Assembly (NCBI GenBank): GCA_045580485.1 | Contig: JAZNNW010000041.1 | Span: forward strand, 1 to 7,922 | Source of the DNA: Avoscillospira sp045580485 | Lineage (GTDB): Bacteria > Bacillota > Clostridia > Oscillospirales > Oscillospiraceae | Direction of reading: 5' to 3' | DNA: 7,922 bases | The notes under the pieces: generated by a model | Told to the model about the DNA's origin: nothing | The model's database searches: none | Seen by the model: only the letters and a program-made list of their open reading frames with translations | Translations under genes and position numbers: made by a program | Shown: positions 1 through 6,076 of the stretch, piece by piece | How positions within the stretch are numbered: the first letter of the stretch is position 1 | How the letters are laid out: every line of letters starts with the position of its first letter

Positions 1-1
1 A

Positions 2-169
2 AAAAGCAATGTTACATTCAGCTTATATGAGAATCTGAACCATGCATTTGCACCTTCCGTGTATGGGAATATTATGAAAGCAAAACAGGAGTATGGCGTC
101 GAACAGCATATCTTCGAAGAAGTTATCGCAGATATTGCAAATTGGACTCTGTTATCTAAGCGTTTATAA
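2..169 (+). CDS. C-terminal end of an alpha/beta-hydrolase-like protein (partial)
   Basis: The reading frame is open from the left edge to a TAA at 167-169, giving about 55 residues with no start in the window. The visible part includes YENLNHAFAP (residues 9-18) and ends in an amphipathic segment, EEVIADIANWTLL. An LNH(A/L)F motif about 40 residues before the C-terminus, followed by a helix of the form V-x-x-D-I-A-x-W, is typical of the last strand and helix of alpha/beta hydrolases (dienelactone-hydrolase / esterase type). There the His is the third member of the catalytic triad. The nucleophile and acid would lie outside the window, so substrate and exact family cannot be told. A second stop (TGA) follows the TAA directly. 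The gene converges on the MATE gene, with a hairpin terminator between them. Confidence 0.6.
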   Translation, partial: KSNVTFSLYENLNHAFAPSVYGNIMKAKQEYGVEQHIFEEVIADIANWTLLSKRL

Positions 170-176
170 TGAAAAT

Positions 177-217
177 CGCTGCAATTTTCATCCTTGTACA
201 GGACGGAAGTTGCAGCG
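177..217. terminator. Bidirectional hairpin terminator between convergent genes
   Basis: The outer arms CGCTGCAA (177-184) and TTGCAGCG (210-217) pair perfectly. Pairing continues inward to about 18 bp with two C/A mismatches and one G-T wobble around a short GTAC-containing loop. On the + strand the stem is followed by CTTTT, on the minus strand by ATTTTCATT, so it can serve both the hydrolase-like gene (stop 169) and the MATE gene (stop 225). A homologous 41-nt copy lies at 2854-2894. Confidence 0.7.
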
Positions 218-224
218 CTTTTGA

Positions 225-1577
225 TCAAGGTTTCGATGAGTCTAAAGTGTTCATCCATTGTCTGCTTTTGAAGATTCTCAGCGTGATGCCAAAGCGCACA
301 CATTCTTCCAAAGACAGAATGAAGTATACAAAAGGAATGGAAAGATTCCAAACGAAGGCGGACAGCAGCCCCAGTGGAACACCGAAAATCCATGTGCCGA
401 TCAGGTCAATGTACATCACATATTTCGTTTTACCGCCGCTGCGCAGCACACCACCACCCATAATCATATTCTGGATTTTGAATGGAGCAACCAGTGCATA
501 AGCGAACAGAATCTGACGTGTGAGTTGCTTCACTTCCGGCTCCACCTGATAGATACTTACATAAAGCCCGCTGGTCAGAACTATGACCACAGACAGAACA
601 GCTGCGCCAGAAAAACCGTACAGCATCAACTTTTTAGAAGCCTGATATGCCTGCTCCTGCTGACCTTCACCAAGCAGCTTGCCGATGATTACAGCTGCCG
701 CCTGAGACAAGCCGCACAGTGCGCCAATCATCAATCCCTGAACCGGATTCGTCAGAGTCATTGCAGCACAGGCATCCGTGCCTAAATGGCCATAAACAGC
801 GGCATAAACATTTTCGCCAAGGCTCCAGAACAATTCGCATACCAACATAGGGAGCAGGATAGCGCCATACTGTGTCCAGTTGAAGCTGATTTTCAAAGAT
901 TGATTTTTGCCCACCAGAGGAAAACTATTTTGCTGTTTCTGGTACATGAATAGCATCAGAAGGAAATTCATGCCTTGGGAGATCACCGTTGCGATAGCAG
1001 CGCCCTCTGTTCTCATTGGTGAAAATCCCAGCTTGCCAAAAATAAGGATGTAGTTCAGCATAGTATTGGTAAGTGCGGCACAGATGCTGGCATATAGAGG
1101 ATAATTTGCTTTTTCCATGCAGCGAAACAGGGTTGCAAGCATAGTTGCACCTGCCATCGGCAAGAAAGTTCCTGACAGAATCAAAAGATAATCGGCAGCC
1201 GCTTCCACAGTTTGGATATCCGTGGTATACAATCCCATGATCTGTTTTGGGAGCAGTAAGCAACCAAAGGTAAATATTCCGGCGAAGGACAATGCAAACA
1301 TCAGGTTCAGATAAAAGCTGCGTTTCACCTCCGTAATGTTTTTCTGCCCCAGATATTGGGAAATCATAATACCTGCAACTGCGCCAAAGGCGGAAACCAG
1401 CACACCATAAATTCCGGTAAACTTTCCTGCCAGCCCAACGCCGGCAACACTCACGCTGCCCAACTGACCAATCATGATCTGATCTACGATATTGAACGAA
1501 GATTGTAGCATGGATTGCAGAGCCACGGGAACAGCAAGGCTACATACACTTTTGAATAAGTTGTTGTTTTCTTTCAT
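225..1577 (-). CDS. MATE-family multidrug efflux transporter
   Basis: A 450-residue inner-membrane protein with about 12 hydrophobic segments, the normal length for the MATE (multidrug and toxic compound extrusion) family, which exports cationic drugs or metabolites using a Na+ or H+ gradient. Family-typical stretches are visible: PVALQSMLQSSFNIVDQIMI near the N-terminus, the ISQYLGQ loop, the FRCMEKANYPLYAS region, the second-half ISQ/GxLLGEGQ counterpart, and GGVLRSGGKTKYVMYIDLIG followed by an FKSRQWMNTL tail. The start at 1575-1577 is chosen because GGAGGT lies 6 nt upstream and the predicted promoter (1608-1636) lies between this ATG and the farther upstream ATG at 1661. The gene sits downstream of a LacI-type regulator, separated by that gene's terminator, and has its own promoter and operator. 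Substrate is unknown. No frameshift or missing segment is seen. Confidence 0.93.
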   Translation of the reverse strand: MKENNNLFKSVCSLAVPVALQSMLQSSFNIVDQIMIGQLGSVSVAGVGLAGKFTGIYGVLVSAFGAVAGIMISQYLGQKNITEVKRSFYLNLMFALSFAGIFTFGCLLLPKQIMGLYTTDIQTVEAAADYLLILSGTFLPMAGATMLATLFRCMEKANYPLYASICAALTNTMLNYILIFGKLGFSPMRTEGAAIATVISQGMNFLLMLFMYQKQQNSFPLVGKNQSLKISFNWTQYGAILLPMLVCELFWSLGENVYAAVYGHLGTDACAAMTLTNPVQGLMIGALCGLSQAAAVIIGKLLGEGQQEQAYQASKKLMLYGFSGAAVLSVVIVLTSGLYVSIYQVEPEVKQLTRQILFAYALVAPFKIQNMIMGGGVLRSGGKTKYVMYIDLIGTWIFGVPLGLLSAFVWNLSIPFVYFILSLEECVRFGITLRIFKSRQWMNTLDSSKP

Positions 1578-1583
1578 TAGATT

Positions 1584-1589
1584 ACCTCC
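1584..1589 (-). promoter_or_regulatory. Ribosome binding site that decides the MATE start
   Basis: GGAGGT on the minus strand, 6 nt before the ATG at 1577. The alternative in-frame ATG at 1661 has no comparable site and lies upstream of the predicted promoter, so it would not be transcribed from it. Confidence 0.85.
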
Positions 1590-1607
1590 CAGAGGTTTGA
1601 TACCATT

Positions 1608-1636
1608 ATTGTAATGATATTTTGGTTCAACTTCAA
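1608..1636 (-). promoter_or_regulatory. Sigma-A-type promoter of the MATE gene
   Basis: On the minus strand, -35 TTGAAG (1631-1636), a 17-bp spacer, and -10 TACAAT (1608-1613, five of six consensus). Transcription would start near 1600, giving a leader of roughly 25 nt that includes the GGAGGT site. A 16-bp dyad ends 1 bp upstream of the -35. Confidence 0.65.
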
Positions 1637-1637
1637 A

Positions 1638-1653
1638 GGTTAAGTATGTAACC
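1638..1653 (-). promoter_or_regulatory. Putative LacI-family operator at the MATE promoter
   Basis: GGTTAAGTATGTAACC as read on the + strand: half sites GGTTA and TAACC separated by 6 bp. It has the same half sites, length and position (1 bp upstream of the -35) as the dyad at the promoter of the neighbouring LacI-family gene. It has no central CG, unlike that one. Function is inferred from the match and from gene adjacency. Confidence 0.6.
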
Positions 1654-1667
1654 ATGCACAAAATTTA

Positions 1668-1704
1668 CCCCCTCTGCTTGTGCACTTTTACAAACAGAGG
1701 GGGG
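1668..1704 (-). terminator. Rho-independent terminator of the LacI-family gene
   Basis: The 9-bp GC-rich arms CCCCCTCTG (1668-1676) and CAGAGGGGG (1695-1703) are extended by an inner TTGT/ACAA pair across one mismatch, around an 8-nt loop. On the minus strand the stem is followed by TAAATTTT. It starts right after the regulator's stop (1708) and would separate regulator transcription from the MATE promoter just downstream. Confidence 0.75.
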
Positions 1705-1707
1705 TAT

Positions 1708-2706
1708 TCATCGTGTGCTGCCTCGTACCACCAGCGTGACTGGGAGCTTGATTTCCGTTTTGATTTCCTGCTTTTTCTTTAGCGCTCGGAGTTTCTCCAA
1801 TGCTAACTTTGCCCGCAGTGCACTATCCTGTCTAACACTGGTCAACTGTGGCCATGCCATTTGACATATAGGGGTGTCATCAAAACCCGCAACAGAGATT
1901 TGTTCCGGTACTGATATGCCATGTTCCTGCAGAAAACAGATCAGATCAAACGCATAATAATCAGATACTGCAAAAACAGCCGTGGCTTCTTTGAACAAGG
2001 CCAACTCCTTTTGGTAAAACTCCCAACGCTCAGCCTTTTGCATAGGAATAAGAAGAAAGCGGACATTTGCATAACCAAATCCATCCCGAAATCCCTGATA
2101 GCGTTCCATATCTACACAAATATCATTGTCGGAAACGCAAATAACTCTTTGATGGCCGTGCTCCCGGAAATATTGTCCTACTTGATAACCTCCGTCATAA
2201 TTATCGATGGTTATATTAGCAATTCTTTCCGGGTTTTCACAAAATCCATCATAGACCACAAATGGAATCCGCATATGATTACGAAGGTACATGTAGTCTT
2301 GATCGCAGAAACCAATTACCACAATTCCTTCCATATTCCACATTGAAGCAAACTTAAGGATTTCCTGAGCGGTTTTTGCTTTCTTTACCATCATGAACAG
2401 TCCATGTTTTTCGATTTCAGTAGACAGGTAATTCAAGCATGATGCAATGAAGAAATCATCCAGTGTATGACCTTCATATTTTACATGATCGTTAACAAAT
2501 ACACCAATAATCCCAGATGCGTTCTGCGCCAATAAGATACCGGCCATATTCGGAATGTACTGTCGCTCCTCCAACAATGCCATGACACGCTTCACAGTTT
2601 CATCAGAAATCTTCTTCGTTTTTCCGTGGATGACATTGGAAACTGTTGCGGTGCTGACACCTAATTCCTCTGCAATATCGCAAATCCTAACACGTTGTTC
2701 ATCCAT
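1708..2706 (-). CDS. LacI/GalR-family transcriptional regulator
   Basis: About 332 residues, the usual length for the family. Residues 5-27 (RVRICDIAEELGVSTATVSN) are a canonical LacI helix-turn-helix, followed by a hinge-helix region at about 50-62. The rest is a periplasmic-binding-protein-like sensor domain with the characteristic VAGFDDTP...PQLTSVRQD signature from about residue 272. Such proteins bind palindromic operators as dimers and respond to small ligands, most often sugars; the ligand here is unknown. The start at 2704-2706 is preferred because AGGGA (2715-2719) lies 8 nt upstream. The ATG at 2712, two codons earlier, is only 2 nt from it. Strong promoter and dyad operator lie upstream. 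The downstream neighbour is a MATE efflux gene carrying a matching dyad, so control of efflux is the best contextual guess. Confidence 0.92.
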   Translation of the reverse strand: MDEQRVRICDIAEELGVSTATVSNVIHGKTKKISDETVKRVMALLEERQYIPNMAGILLAQNASGIIGVFVNDHVKYEGHTLDDFFIASCLNYLSTEIEKHGLFMMVKKAKTAQEILKFASMWNMEGIVVIGFCDQDYMYLRNHMRIPFVVYDGFCENPERIANITIDNYDGGYQVGQYFREHGHQRVICVSDNDICVDMERYQGFRDGFGYANVRFLLIPMQKAERWEFYQKELALFKEATAVFAVSDYYAFDLICFLQEHGISVPEQISVAGFDDTPICQMAWPQLTSVRQDSALRAKLALEKLRALKKKQEIKTEIKLPVTLVVRGSTR

Positions 2707-2714
2707 ATTCATCG

Positions 2715-2719
2715 TCCCT
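2715..2719 (-). promoter_or_regulatory. Ribosome binding site that decides the regulator's start
   Basis: AGGGA on the minus strand. It is 8 nt from the ATG at 2706 but only 2 nt from the ATG at 2712, so translation more likely begins at the inner Met. Confidence 0.55.
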
Positions 2720-2748
2720 TTTCTGCATTGTCTTGCTTTTTTGCCCTA

Positions 2749-2777
2749 ATTATATTTATAAACAGTAAAAAAGTCAA
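2749..2777 (-). promoter_or_regulatory. Strong sigma-A promoter of the LacI-family gene
   Basis: On the minus strand, -35 TTGACT (2772-2777, five of six), a 17-bp spacer, and a consensus -10 TATAAT (2749-2754). It is one base from the dyad at 2779-2794. Confidence 0.8.
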
Positions 2778-2778
2778 A

Positions 2779-2794
2779 GGTTATCCGTATAACC
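2779..2794 (-). promoter_or_regulatory. LacI-family operator (probable autoregulation site)
   Basis: GGTTATCCGTATAACC is a 16-bp palindrome with one mismatched pair and a central CG, the classic form of LacI/GalR operators. It ends 1 bp upstream of the -35 of the regulator's own promoter. Being outside the -35/-10 core, it could give either repression or activation; the sequence does not decide which. Confidence 0.72.
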
Positions 2795-2853
2795 CAGCAT
2801 ATCATACAGAAATAAGGCGTGAAACATCAGAAAGAAGATTAAACGCCGAAAAA

Positions 2854-2894
2854 CGCTACAGTTTTAATCTCAGTGCAGGATGGAAGTTGCAGCG
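2854..2894 (-). terminator. Hairpin terminator downstream of the sigma-like gene
   Basis: On the minus strand CGCTGCA pairs with TGTAGCG (7 bp with one G-U) and is followed by TTTTTC (2849-2853), so it can end the leftward operon whose last stop is at 2915. The + strand also has a T6 run just after the stem (2896-2901). The 41-nt span aligns without gaps to 177-217, with 33 of 41 bases identical. Confidence 0.65.
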
Positions 2895-2914
2895 GTTTTT
2901 TCTTTTTATGGCAA

Positions 2915-4090
2915 TTACTGCTCAAATGCAATCATCGTTTCTTTGGGCAGCTTCTCATTCTTGCAGTTCAGAAGATACGCTATCGCCATGTTTGCAAAGC
3001 GATTTGTTATCATCGTATCCCAATCGGCAAGCCGGAGGATCTCTGCTGTGCCGTTCTCAAAATCAAATGAAATCTCGCCCCATTCGCCGTCGCAGTCTGC
3101 TTGGTATTCGTAGATTGCGGCGGCGATTTTCTTTTTGCGCTTGGTTTTGGATTTCTGTTTCAGCCGGACAGCGTGGAGCGCACCTTCGGCAACCAGAAGT
3201 TCAGTTAGCTTGTCCACTGCTTTTCGGTAAGCTCGCTCTGCACCGCTGGCTGTACTACCCTCAAACATAACCGCCAGTTCCTCGAAGGTGGGGCGTTCTT
3301 TCCATGAGCCGACACGCCCGCAGGTCATACAGATCGCCAGCCGTTTTTCGAGCAAGGTCTGCTCACGGAAGTTCAGCTTCTCAAATGCCCTCTGTACCTT
3401 TTCGGCCTGTATGCCGTTCCAAAGGATGCTGGTATAGTTCCAGCTATCGTCAAGAGCAACGTCTTCGCCCGTTTCCTCGCCGTCCTCGTCTGTTACATAG
3501 AACGGTTGCTGATTGCGGATGCCACGGACTATTTTCAGATACTCTTCCGCAAGAGCGAGATCGCAGTTGTACTTCTTGGAAAACTCATTTATCGCATCCT
3601 TGGTGTTATGGTACAGCCATGCCATAGAGCGCACCATCTTGTAGTTGGTCAGAGAGGATACCGACCATTTTTCTTCGCCCATGCGGAAACGGAGCATAGC
3701 ATCCCGGACAAACGGGTAAATGTAGGTGGCATACTCCGCACCCTTGGCAGGATCATAGTCAATCAGTTTTTGGAGCATTTGCTCCCTGCAGGAGAGCTTT
3801 ATATCCAGAAAACGGTCTGTATCGTACTGATCGCCGCCGTCCACACCAAGAAAGCCTTTGATGCGCTTGTTGAGCTGCGGCTCATAGTGGTGGAGGAAGA
3901 ACGAAAAATATAGCAAATTCTTTTCCTGCAAGGTAGACAGGATATATTCGTTCAGACTGTCCACCGTTGGCGGCTCCGGGTCCAGTTGGAAGATGCGCTC
4001 TGCCACATAAGGGATGATGCCATCACCGTGCGGATTGACAGCGTGTTTCGGTATGTATCCAGTCATATTCCATGTAAAATCATTCAGCAT
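2915..4090 (-). CDS. RNA polymerase sigma-70-like protein on a mobile element
   Basis: 391 residues, start ATG at 4088-4090 with AAAGGAGG 6 nt upstream. The middle of the protein follows sigma-70 order. Residues about 112-135 (YDPAKGAEYATYIYPFVRDA) resemble the conserved region 2 pattern F-D-P-x-K-G-x-x-F-S-T-Y-x-x-x-x-I-R-x-A. Residues 145-190 resemble region 3, and an acidic linker (about 200-215) matches the region 3.2 position. Residues 233-298 (LNFREQTLLEKRLAI ... TFEELAVMFEGSTASGAERA) resemble region 4, with its L-x-x-R-E-x-x-x-L and helix-turn-helix. A basic segment (KQKSKTKRKKK, 311-321) leads into about 70 C-terminal residues that I do not recognise. It is the second gene of a leftward operon, 33 nt after the DUF6076-like gene. 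It may direct transcription of element genes. An alternative is a DNA-binding regulator that has lost core-polymerase function. Confidence 0.72.
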   Translation of the reverse strand: MLNDFTWNMTGYIPKHAVNPHGDGIIPYVAERIFQLDPEPPTVDSLNEYILSTLQEKNLLYFSFFLHHYEPQLNKRIKGFLGVDGGDQYDTDRFLDIKLSCREQMLQKLIDYDPAKGAEYATYIYPFVRDAMLRFRMGEEKWSVSSLTNYKMVRSMAWLYHNTKDAINEFSKKYNCDLALAEEYLKIVRGIRNQQPFYVTDEDGEETGEDVALDDSWNYTSILWNGIQAEKVQRAFEKLNFREQTLLEKRLAICMTCGRVGSWKERPTFEELAVMFEGSTASGAERAYRKAVDKLTELLVAEGALHAVRLKQKSKTKRKKKIAAAIYEYQADCDGEWGEISFDFENGTAEILRLADWDTMITNRFANMAIAYLLNCKNEKLPKETMIAFEQ

Positions 4091-4123
4091 AGCGCACCTC
4101 CTTTCCGATTACCAAATTAGCAT

Positions 4124-5233
4124 TTATACGTTATATTTTTTCAATACTTCTTTCTTCAAAGCAGCCTGTCCCATTTCTTTTTCATAATCACCCTTGGCGT
4201 AGGCTACATTGCTCAATGCCCTAAGCATCTTATCTTTCGCCAGTTTCTTCATAGCCTCCGCAAGATTTTCGTCCAGAGTACCACGCTTTATATAGCGGTT
4301 TATGGTATTCAGACGTTTCTCATATGTCTGCTTCACCGGATGATCGTCAGCAAGCTCCCGCTGTTCTCTGCCTTTCAGATTGCCGATCTGCCGGCAAGTG
4401 CGGTGCAGTTTATCGCCCGGTGCAAACCCACCGCAGTATTTGGTGTGCCGTGCATTGGTAGTCAGAAACCATTTGCCACAGATACGACATTTCTTTGGCG
4501 CATGCCCCACACACAATCCCTCAAATAGATCAGACCGGAACATCCCTACAAAGGATACATAGTGCATCCGTTTGACGAGCTTTGCCACATTTTCGCCGGG
4601 ACGGATGGTGGAGAGATACTGTGAAGTCGCATTGGTATGGGACATCCATGTGTTGGCTTCATCAAGTTTGAGATCCGGCGGGAAGTATCTGCCAAACAAT
4701 TCTGCCAGCCCATCCGGTGTGCGGTTACTTTCTGCCGCATCCAGTTCCACGGCAAACTGTGTCATACTGGCTTTGTATTCCCGCAGAGAGAAGGCAAGCT
4801 GCGCCAGAACAGGCGTAATGCGCCCGAGCAGAACACCATGCTTGTATTCCTCCGTTTGTTCTGCTGTCAAAGTGCCAGTCATAAAAGCAATGCTGTATGC
4901 CTGGTACTTCTGGATGCCCTCTGGTGTGAATGCCTTACATATATTCTGGATATAGAAATCTATATCCAGACAGTCAAACGGCGGCACAGTATGGAGCAGC
5001 TTCAAGATGCTTTCTGCCGCTTCTTTCGATGCAGGAAGCAGGGCAGGATCGGGCATACCGCTTGTCAGCGTTTTCATAAATCCGTTGATGGGTGAACACA
5101 GTTCATCCAGTTTATCTATGACTGCATCTGGGATATTCAGCGCAGCACAGCCGAGTGTGCCTGTGGGCATGGTTTGCCCTTCGTAGGTTACGGTATCCTG
5201 CCAAAAATCCAGCGATAGTATATTGTGTTCCAT
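4124..5233 (-). CDS. DUF6076-like zinc-ribbon protein
   Basis: 369 residues, start ATG at 5231-5233 with AGGAGG 6 nt upstream. The N-terminal two thirds (about 1-240) is mostly helical-looking and without a recognised motif. Residues 249-280 carry C249-x2-C252, then C267 and C280, in the setting KCRICGKWF...RHTKYCGG...CRQIG. This is a treble-clef/zinc-ribbon-like cluster, and H263 could also bind metal. This arrangement is what I associate with the DUF6076 family, whose molecular role I do not know. A lysine-rich helical tail (300-369) suggests nucleic-acid contact. It is the first gene of the leftward operon, followed after 33 nt by the sigma-like gene, and it is divergent from the primase-like gene. 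Linked transcription suggests a regulatory or accessory role in the element, but that is inference. Confidence 0.7.
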   Translation of the reverse strand: MEHNILSLDFWQDTVTYEGQTMPTGTLGCAALNIPDAVIDKLDELCSPINGFMKTLTSGMPDPALLPASKEAAESILKLLHTVPPFDCLDIDFYIQNICKAFTPEGIQKYQAYSIAFMTGTLTAEQTEEYKHGVLLGRITPVLAQLAFSLREYKASMTQFAVELDAAESNRTPDGLAELFGRYFPPDLKLDEANTWMSHTNATSQYLSTIRPGENVAKLVKRMHYVSFVGMFRSDLFEGLCVGHAPKKCRICGKWFLTTNARHTKYCGGFAPGDKLHRTCRQIGNLKGREQRELADDHPVKQTYEKRLNTINRYIKRGTLDENLAEAMKKLAKDKMLRALSNVAYAKGDYEKEMGQAALKKEVLKKYNV

Positions 5234-5244
5234 TCCGCCCCTCC

Positions 5245-5362
5245 TGTCCTGTTTTTTAATTTCTTTGATTATAGCATATAAGTGTGAATAAATCTACATC
5301 GTCAGAATAGTTGTCCTGTTTTTTGAAATGAGCTTGTCCTCCGATTAGCCTGTTTTTTGAAA
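5245..5362. repeat. Three iteron-like direct repeats in the divergent control region
   Basis: A core CCTGTTTTTT followed by an A-rich end occurs at 5248, 5315 and 5349. The second and third copies share CCTGTTTTTTGAAA (5315-5328 and 5349-5362). The first and second share TGTCCTGTTTTTT (from 5245 and 5312). Spacings are 67 and 34 bases, close to a 2:1 ratio. The copies flank the -10 of the leftward operon; the first lies between that promoter and the DUF6076-like gene's ribosome binding site. They may be binding sites for a repressor or for a replication initiator. Confidence 0.6.
5268..5276 (-). promoter_or_regulatory. Extended -10 promoter of the DUF6076-like / sigma-like operon
   Basis: On the minus strand TGCTATAAT: a consensus -10 (5268-5273) with the TGn extension. 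The -35 at 17 bp spacing (TAGATT) is poor, which fits an extended -10 promoter or one that depends on an activator. The -10 lies 35 nt upstream of the start codon at 5233. Confidence 0.55.
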
Positions 5363-5375
5363 AATCCGGCATAAC

Positions 5376-5439
5376 CATAGTAGAAAGAGCGAAGCACCTG
5401 CCAACCACGGCGGGTGCTTCGTGCTTTCTGAATACTATG
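5376..5439 (+). promoter_or_regulatory. Long leader hairpin just upstream of the primase-like gene
   Basis: Nested inverted repeats form one 64-nt stem-loop. The outer CATAGTA (5376-5382) pairs with TACTATG (5433-5439), GAAAG (5383-5387) with CTTTC (5424-5428), and GAAGCACCTGCC (5391-5402) with GGCGGGTGCTTC (5409-5420, one G-T wobble), around the loop AACCAC. It ends at the ribosome binding site AAGGAGG (5440-5446). There is no T-run after it, so it is not a plain terminator. It could act in the mRNA leader, in an origin, or as a protein site. Confidence 0.65.
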
Positions 5440-5452
5440 AAGGAGGTCTATT

Positions 5453-6076
5453 ATGACGATCTACGAAAACATCAAGGCGGCAATCAGCGTAAAGCAAGCC
5501 GCCGAACACTACGGGCTAAAAGTGAGCCGCAACGGTATGGCTTGCTGCCCGTTCCACCACGACCGGCATCCGAGCCTAAAGCTGAACGAGGACTATTTCT
5601 TCTGTTTTGGCTGCGGAGCCAAGGGGGATGTGATCGACCTTGCGGCAAGGCTGTTTGATCTCAGCGGCTACGAGGCGGCGCAAAAGTTGGCAGCTGACTT
5701 CGGTATCGCCACCGAGCCGGGACAGGCTGCAACGGCGATCTACAAGCCCAAACACCCCCATATCCGACAGTTCCGGGAGGATGAAATGCTCTGCTTCCGT
5801 GTGCTGATGGACTATCTGCATCTTCTGGAAGATTGGCGAGTGCGGTTTGCACCCAAGACACCGGACGAGCCTTACGATGACCGGTTTGTGGAAGCCTTGC
5901 AGATGCACTGCCATATCGAATATATGGCGGATGTGCTGACTGTGGGTGAACTGGAAGAACGGGTTGCTCTGGTGGACGAGCTGATGAAAAGCGGCAAGAT
6001 CGCTTTTCTGAAAGAGTACACCACACGAAAGAAAAAGGAGGTGGCGCACCGTGGCGAAGAACCGGAAAACGCCTGA
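5453..6076 (+). CDS. CHC2 zinc-finger primase-like protein (stand-alone zinc domain)
   Basis: 207 residues, ATG at 5453 with AAGGAGG 6 nt upstream. Residues 10-85 are a DnaG-type CHC2 zinc-binding domain: VKQAAEHYGLKVSRNGMACC, then C32-P-F-H35, then C51-F-G-C54 and KGDVIDLAARLF. These four ligands match the CHC2 pattern, which in DnaG helps recognise template DNA. The remaining part (about 100-207) is helical-looking and charged. It shows no TOPRIM or AEP catalytic motif that I can see, so the protein probably cannot synthesise primers alone. The gene overlaps the next by 26 bp, implying translational coupling with the SF3 helicase. Such pairs are typical of replication modules in integrative and mobilizable elements of Firmicutes. 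A role in element replication is well supported by context; the enzymatic activity is not. Confidence 0.88.
   Translation: MTIYENIKAAISVKQAAEHYGLKVSRNGMACCPFHHDRHPSLKLNEDYFFCFGCGAKGDVIDLAARLFDLSGYEAAQKLAADFGIATEPGQAATAIYKPKHPHIRQFREDEMLCFRVLMDYLHLLEDWRVRFAPKTPDEPYDDRFVEALQMHCHIEYMADVLTVGELEERVALVDELMKSGKIAFLKEYTTRKKKEVAHRGEEPENA

Noticed and set aside
1578..1661. Longer N-terminus for the MATE protein starting at 1661
   Set aside because: The extra 28 residues lie across the promoter and operator, have no ribosome binding site, and the family normally starts near the MKENNN position.
2695..3270. Plus-strand open frame crossing the LacI promoter and the end of the sigma-like gene
   Set aside because: It is antisense to supported genes at both ends, crosses the operator and terminator, and has no recognisable protein features.
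5357..5381. Plus-strand promoter for the primase-like gene (TTGAAA with a CATAGT-like -10)
   Set aside because: The spacing of 13 bp is too short and no better -10 is found. The real promoter may be non-consensus or sigma-like dependent.
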